A stretch of DNA of 64,000 nucleotides, taken from the NCBI RefSeq assembly GCF_905147365.1, contig NC_056409.1:16807001-16871000 (forward strand), in the 5' to 3' direction. The DNA comes from Aricia agestis. Lineage: Eukaryota > Arthropoda > Insecta > Lepidoptera > Lycaenidae. The number at the start of each line of letters is the position of its first letter. The stretch's first letter is position 1. A program made the translations under genes and the position numbers. The notes beneath the pieces are model-generated. The model made no database searches, was not told the origin of the DNA, and saw only the letters and a list, made by a program, of their open reading frames with translations. Positions 58,497 through 64,000 of the stretch are shown here, in pieces.

Positions 58497-61400
58497 ATGG
58501 TTGACACTGCAGACTACACTTTGGAAAATGACAATGTTGAGAAAGAAAAATTACAAGAAGCTGCAAGTACACAATCATTTTTTTCAGCGCGAAGCATATC
58601 CGAACCTAACATTATATTATGGGAAGAAATTGTAACAACGATTAGTCGTAGAGTTAGTATAATATCTATATTATTTAAAATACCTTACACCTACTATAGT
58701 TTGTGCGTTATAAGATGATATGGGTGACAGTTTTCATGTTCCTTGCTACGGGTTTTTTTACAAGAAAACAAAAAAAATGCAATAAATTATATTCCATCTA
58801 CAAAAACAAATGTTTCCTATAATTGTAAATGAATAAAAATGAAAAGTTGCTAAATGCTAACTTATTAATATAAAATTATAATTAATATTAATTGTGAAAT
58901 AGTATAAAACAACATATAAAATAGAATCAAAGATCAGTGACGGAGACCTTAAAGGCGCTGCCAACCTGCTTTTCTCCAATGATTCAATAGCTCCGTACGA
59001 TGAACATACTCTCTCCGCCATAAACACCCCTCACTTCCTCCACCCACCAAACCACTTCCATCCAGCACCGCTGTAGAACCGGTACAGGCCTCAGTAAAAG
59101 ATATAAAGCGCACCATTATGTCCTTCAGGACAGGATCGGCCAGTGGGTACGATGGCTTAAGTCCGCAGCACTTGAAGGACCTAATCAGTACTCCGGGAGA
59201 CTCCGCCAGAGCACTTCTAGCAGACCTGACAGACTTAATTAACCTCATGCTATCTGGCAAGGTTCCTCATAATGTTACAAACATCTTATATGGCGCCAAT
59301 TTGTGTGCCTTAAAAAAAATGACGGTAGCATCCGCCCTATAGCTGTCGGCTGCACCTACCGAAGAATTGCTTCTAAAATCTGCTGTAAATATATTTCGCG
59401 TAAGCTGACGGACACTTTTCAACCTGTTCAACTCGGTTTTGGTAGTAAGGGTGGCTGTGAGGCTGCCGTCCACGCACTCCGTACCTATATAAAAGCCAAA
59501 ACGAGGCAAGTAGTCCTTAAAGTTGACGTGAAAAATGCTTTTAATTCTATCTCTAGAAGTGCTCTTCTGAGAGAAGTTCAAAAACACGTGCCAGAAATCC
59601 AAGAATACATCTTACAATGCTATGGTTCGGATTCATCACTTATATATAGGAGCGATCTTTTGCTTTCCTCTACCGGTTGCCAGCAAGGCGATCCTCTGGG
59701 CCCAGCTATTTTTAGTCTCACCATACATTCGATCATCACATCTCTTTCTTCAGAATTCAACATTTGGTACCTGGATGATGGGACTACTTGACTTACAATC
59801 CCTAATAGAGAAATTCCAATCGATTGATTTGGAACTTAATTTCTCTAAATGCGAACTTTTTATTAATAATGATAATCCCGTCGTTCAATCACCCGATACG
59901 ATATCAAAATTTAATAATTTGGCCCCTAACATCAAAATTCTTAGTAAAGAGTCCCTCCGCTTACTAGGTGCTCCCATTTTTAGCGACGGCTTTAACACCT
60001 ATATTTCGGAACAAAACAACAAATTTTCACAATCATCCGGCAAACTCATGACAATAAAGTCCCATATGGCGTATCAAATCATTCGTTTCTGTCTGTTTGT
60101 GCCCAAATTGACATATGCTCTAAGGTGCTGTCCTTTATGGGAGTATTCAGATTCACTGTCTCAACTAGACCAGACCCTAAGAAACACATTAGTCAATATT
60201 CTTAACTGCCGAATCTCCGATACCTCTTGGGTTCAAGCTACTCTGCCCATCCGGTTCGGAGCCCTGGGTATAAGAACAGTGGCTAGTGTGTCTCTGTCCG
60301 CGTTCCTTTCTTCAGCCCATAGCATCAACTCACTTTTTAAAAAAAATCGTCACCAATTCATTAGGCAGCGTTGGCATTGACTCCTTAACCGAAGCTATAA
60401 AAACATGGCGTGAAACCTGTACGGCCGAAATCCCAGTCAATACCAGCATCCAAAAAAATTGGGATGAACCACTAAATTTGGCTAAACTTAACCTTTTAAA
60501 TTGCTCGTCCGCCGCAGACCGTGCGCGTCTCTTGGCTTCCGCTGAGCCAGAATCGGGGTACTGGCTCCTGGCAATCCCATCGTCTAATATAGGCACACTT
60601 TTGGACAATCACACCTTCAACGTTTCAGTCGGCTTGCGTATAGGTGCCGAAATCACCGAAGCCCATCGCTGCCATTGCGGCACCACAGTGGACCGCCAGG
60701 GGCGCCACGCACTGTCTTGCCGCCGGAGTGCCGGCCGCCAGGCCCGTCATGCCTCCATAAATGACGTCATCCGCAGGGCTCTTGCCACCGTCAACGTGCC
60801 GGCTACACTCGAGCCGAACGGTATCGCGCGTGACGACGGCAGGAGACCTGATGGAATGACGCTCATTCCATGGAGCCGGGGCAGACCTTTAGTCTGGGAC
60901 ACCACGTGCGTGGACACATTGGCGGCGTCGCATGTGACGGCCACCTCAAGGGAGGCGGGAGCGGCCGCTGCTAACGCGGACACCAACAAGAGGCGGAAAT
61001 ATGAATGCCTGGGCCAAGACTTCATATTCCTGCCTTTTGGTGTTGAAACCCTGGGTCCGTGGAGCCCCAGCGCAAAGGTCCTGTTTAAGGATTTATCCCA
61101 AAGACTGGTCGACAAATCAAATGACCCCAGGGCTGGTGCTTACCTCGGCCAGCGCATTAGTTTGGCCATACAACGAGGTAATGCTGCCAGTGTAATTGGC
61201 ACTTTGCCCGCAGCCTCCGACCTAGATTTAATTTTTTACTTATAGTGTATGTATATTAGTGTTTATTTCTGAAATAGTTTAGTTATGTATTTTTATAGTT
61301 TTTAACAAGTATAATATTCTGTGCATTGTTAATAAAAATTGTGAAATAGGAGTATAAATTTATTGTTACGAAAACATTTGAAAAATGTGAGATGCATGAA

Positions 61401-62981
61401 ACGGAACTTATGTCAATAGAGATTGACTCTGTTGAATCGAAATCAAATCGATAAAAAAGGGCGGCCATCTTAAATCGCCGGCACCACTGAAATGTCAGTA
61501 CGAAACTCTGTACGAAATCGATAATTTCGATTGCAATTCCTTTACGAAGTGATTCGATATTTTTAAATTATCGATTAATTTTTGTTAGGTAACATACCTA
61601 CTATTGTCAATTATAATGTGTCACGCATATCATCATAAAACGCACAAACTATAAAAACAAATGAGTAGGTACGTAGGAACTGTAAGTAGGATTAGTGTCT
61701 GTTTGGGTATAAGCCTTAAAAGTTCCTCAAATCACTAAATAAACTAGTCCTTTACATCCGTTGTGCATGATTTATACAGTATACTAGCTGTTGCCCGCGA
61801 CTTCGTCCGCGTGGACTTCAGTTTATAGCGCGCGGTGTCAACAAAATTGGTGTCAAAAGCTTTTTAAAACCCTGGTACCCCTTAAATCAAAATACCCAAA
61901 ACAGCCGTGTAGTGTGCACATAATATGATTTTCTTTTTACTTAATTAAACTTTTTTATACCAAATTTTAAAGCTTATTTACCACCTCTTATAGAAATACG
62001 CATGAGCAAGCGATAGCGCGATCTAGGGGACTCTTGGCGCCATCTATTTTGAGTTTTTGGAACTAACTTAATTTGACCAAATTTACGCATTTTCACCCCC
62101 TTACAACCCCTTTTTCCAGTTAAAAAGTAGCCTATGTCCTTTCTCAGGCTTTAGACTATCTGTGTACAAAATTTCATTACAATCGGTTCAGTAGTTTTGG
62201 CGTGAAAGCGAGACAGACAGACAGACAGACAGACAGAGATACTTTCGCATTTATAATATTAGTATAGATTTCAGAGCGAAGTAACCACTCCTCAAATACT
62301 GTAGCGCCTGGGACGCCCTGGGACAAGGTTTTTAAATGTCCGTATGGTTGCCCAAGCGCATACGGCATTCTCGCATCATAGTCGGCCTAGTCCAGAGGAA
62401 AGAACTAGTCAATACGTCTGGAACCAACTATGTGCGGGTTTCCTCATGATGTTTTCCATCACCGTACGAGCGCAAAGCTTGCGACAAATGTCCTTTGATC
62501 TTTCCGACACCGCGCGGTAAGTTCGCAAACGCGTCGGCCAACGTCTACATACCTACGGCCAACGCGCGAACGCCCGTTCTACACATTGGCCAACGCGTCT
62601 GCCAACGCATCTGCCAACGCGTTCGCCTATATGGAGTGCCGACTTATGAGTGCGAACCAAATGTCTACCCATTAGGCCACGGACGCTCTCAGTTTCTGTT
62701 CCTCAAATCACTATTGACCAATATAGGTAGGTACTAATATTAAGTATTAAAAAAAATAGATAATGATGGAAATATGATTAATATTATTATTATATATTTA
62801 GGCTACCGCGACGTACGAGAAGATATTGTCACTCATGTGGAAAACAGCTCACCGCGTATACCGTACAATTTGGACGGAACCGTTTTATTGGCAACTGCTG
62901 AAGAGCATTAGCTTTATCATTTTGGCACTGAAATTGTTTCGTGATTTTGATAATAATTTAACATTTGATATGGTCGAATAA
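58497..62981 (+). CDS. Predicted 111-aa single-pass membrane protein
   Basis: Two exons, 58497-58652 and 62802-62981, both phase 0 at the junction (AGA/GTTAGT donor, TATTTAG acceptor). Exon 1 encodes an acidic, Ser-rich 52-residue N-terminus ending PNIILWEEIVTTISRR; exon 2 encodes TYEKILSLMWKTAHRVYR, an aromatic stretch (WTEPFYWQLL), one hydrophobic segment (SISFIILALKLF) and an acidic end, followed by TAA and AATAAA at 62991. I do not recognise the family. The hydrophobic segment 15-20 residues from the C-terminus suggests a tail-anchored protein. The 4.1-kb intron holds a dead LINE (58925-61245) and other repeats. It is a prediction; the exon pairing rests on phase and splice sites only. 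Confidence 0.5.
58925..61245 (+). pseudogene. LINE with C-terminal zinc finger and putative restriction-like endonuclease
   Basis: Broken frames: ISDGDLKGAANLLFSND; SGYDGLSPQHLKDL; CTYRRIASKICCKYISRKL; LGFGSKGGCEAAVHALRTYI; KVDVKNAFNSISR; GCQQGDPLGPAIFS and catalytic YLDDGT (about 59766-59788); then CHCGTTVDRQGRHALSC (C2HC-type finger) and RRPDGMTLIPWSRGRPLVWD, a PD-(X)-D arrangement as in restriction-like endonucleases of R2-type LINEs. Interrupted near 59090, 59320, 59790 and 60330. No APE endonuclease is seen. Clade assignment is uncertain. Confidence 0.7.
61783..62269 (+). repeat. Interspersed repeat, family B, full length
   Basis: ACTAGCTGTTGCCCGCGACTT at the start; TTGAGTTTTTGGAACTAAC, (CAGA)n and TTATAATATTAGTATAGAT at the end. 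Reference copy for the inverted ones at 46114-47726. Confidence 0.75.
62270..62740. repeat. SINE-like repeat with GCCAACG motif array
   Basis: GGGTTTCCTCATGATGTTTTCC followed by five GCCAACG motifs at 62537, 62558, 62589, 62601 and 62613. The rest resembles a lepidopteran SINE/LINE tail. Within the intron of the 111-aa protein gene. Confidence 0.5.
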
Positions 62982-63282
62982 TAAATAGTTAATAAAACAG
63001 TTTGGTTTTATATTTTAATGTTGCAATAAACTTTTTAGGTTTCCGACTTTCGTAGTAACTACAAGGAACCCTTTTAATTGCGTTATGTCCAACCCGCCTT
63101 CTGTAGGGCGTTGCTAAAATATATACGTTGATATAAATAAAAAAAATTACAGCTACAAATCGTACATACTTATAGTCTTCATTTTAGGCGTTAAAATAAT
63201 CTTGGTCAAATTATTTATAATAATTATTATTGGTGACTACCGTTCTGATTGATTTATAGCTTGTTATACTTTATCCCGTTAA

Positions 63283-63414
63283 TAATAAACGTTGTAATAA
63301 GCTTTGAATAGTTATACAGTGTTTTGTTCCTGTCACGCAAGTGACATTTTTAATTGGATTGAAGAAGACAAAACACTGTTACATAACTATTCAAAGCTTA
63401 TACAGCGTTTATTA
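63283..63414. repeat. Long hairpin upstream of the last gene
   Basis: Arms of about 45 bp (63283-63327 and 63368-63414) are inverse copies with a few indels; core AAGCTTTGAATAGTTAT. The loop holds a smaller GTCAC-GCAA-GTGAC stem. 200 bp before the signal-peptide exon at 63619. Confidence 0.75.
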
Positions 63415-63618
63415 GTAAGGGGGTCTGTATTTAAAACTCCACCTACTGCAATAATTCTAACTGCAAGCCAAGACACCGTTTACATCCGTTTATTATTGTT
63501 CCCGTTACAAAAGTGTAATTGCCGTTACCTTAGATAACCTCTTTAAGTCAACCCTCACAATCAGTTGCGTTCCGACTCTCGTGGGAGCTACTTGCTCTAT
63601 ATTATAGAAGTTTTGAAG

Positions 63619-63685
63619 ATGAAAAATGCTTGCGGAATTACAGTGCTCGCTGGTTTTCTAAGTCTCACAGCTGTATTTCTGTCAT
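63619..63685 (+). CDS. First exon of a secreted protein, continues beyond the window
   Basis: ATG to a GTACGT donor at 63686 gives MKNACGITVLAGFLSLTAVF-LS, a clear signal peptide (hydrophobic core LAGFLSLTAVFL) ending in phase 1. An alternative donor, GTAAGA, lies at 63690. A one-exon signal peptide ending in phase 1 is also the layout of all three proteases here, so another serine protease is possible but unproven. Confidence 0.5.
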
Positions 63686-63954
63686 GTACGTAAGAAATAA
63701 TATTTTTATTGCACAATATTTTTTTAAATTTTACAAACCCTCAAGAGACAAGTTCCTCACATTATACCTACTTTCGTTTCCGGTTAGAACCCTAATCAAT
63801 TGACAATACCAACATTTCCCTTATGGGGCGGAATTTAATAGTGAATGCCTACAGGCTACACCACAAGAGGGACGCGGGTGTGACATTTCAAGTTTCTAGC
63901 TCCTATAGGGTTTCTGTGCTTTGATAAACCATGATATACAAATATAATATAGTA

Positions 63955-64000
63955 TACACTATACTAGCTGACCCGGCAAACCTTAGAGGCGCTAAATATC
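63955..64000 (+). repeat. Start of an interspersed repeat, cut by the window edge
   Basis: ACTAGCTGACCCGGCAAACC resembles the left end of family A. Confidence 0.5.

Noticed and set aside
60747..61115. 122-aa minus-strand frame
   Set aside because: Antisense of the restriction-like endonuclease region of the LINE.

Overview
The window is nuclear DNA of an insect, almost certainly a lepidopteran (moth or butterfly). The evidence is AT-rich DNA, multi-exon genes with GT-AG introns and no operons, CLIP-type serine proteases, an R1-clade LINE, and many copies of short interspersed repeats that I recognise as typical of Lepidoptera. The species cannot be named from the sequence.

Host genes, left to right: (1) a FAM161-type centriole/cilium protein on + (508-3508, six exons, 691 aa), with an RFX X-box match just upstream. 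(2) A cluster of secreted trypsin-like serine proteases: a CLIP-domain protease on - (7784-11138, 394 aa); a clip-less relative on - (12240-31286, 301 aa) whose catalytic domain is split by a 16-kb transposon-filled intron; and a CLIP-domain protease on + (32363-41513, 450 aa). The last two are head to head and share about 1.1 kb of upstream DNA. (3) A GH1 beta-glucosidase/myrosinase-like gene on - (43472-45829, 496 aa), apparently with a GC-AG first intron. (4) A predicted 111-aa single-pass membrane protein on + (58497-62981), with a dead retrotransposon in its only intron. (5) The first, signal-peptide exon of another secreted protein at the right edge (63619-63685 +). I assembled all exon models by hand, checking that intron phase closes at every junction.

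Most of the remaining DNA is mobile. There is a near-intact R1-clade LINE (17157-23267 -) flanked by a 12-bp target duplication, and a CR1-like LINE (53345-57890 +) nested inside a Jockey-type LINE with a 5-bp duplication. The 5' part of a gypsy/17.6-type LTR element starts at 49739, and a decayed LINE with a putative C-terminal restriction-like endonuclease lies at 58925-61245. Other elements are DNA-transposon/MITE copies with readable target duplications (5332-6310; 25221-28135; TTAA elements at 25358 and 35450), a large foldback element (14841-16683), tRNA-derived SINEs and several recurrent short repeat families.

The two CLIP proteases fit the insect extracellular protease cascades that control melanization and Toll signalling: secreted zymogens cut after Arg to expose an IIGG or VYGG N-terminus. 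The shared signal-exon phase, the shared cysteine pair in the catalytic domain and the adjacency suggest a tandem-duplicated family, of which the 301-aa protease appears to have lost its clip domain. I found no CRISPR array, no intact tRNA or rRNA gene, and nothing that clearly amounts to an undescribed defence or biosynthetic system. The best novelty candidates are the 111-aa membrane protein, the GC-AG intron and diverged site residues of the beta-glucosidase, and the nested transposon histories.
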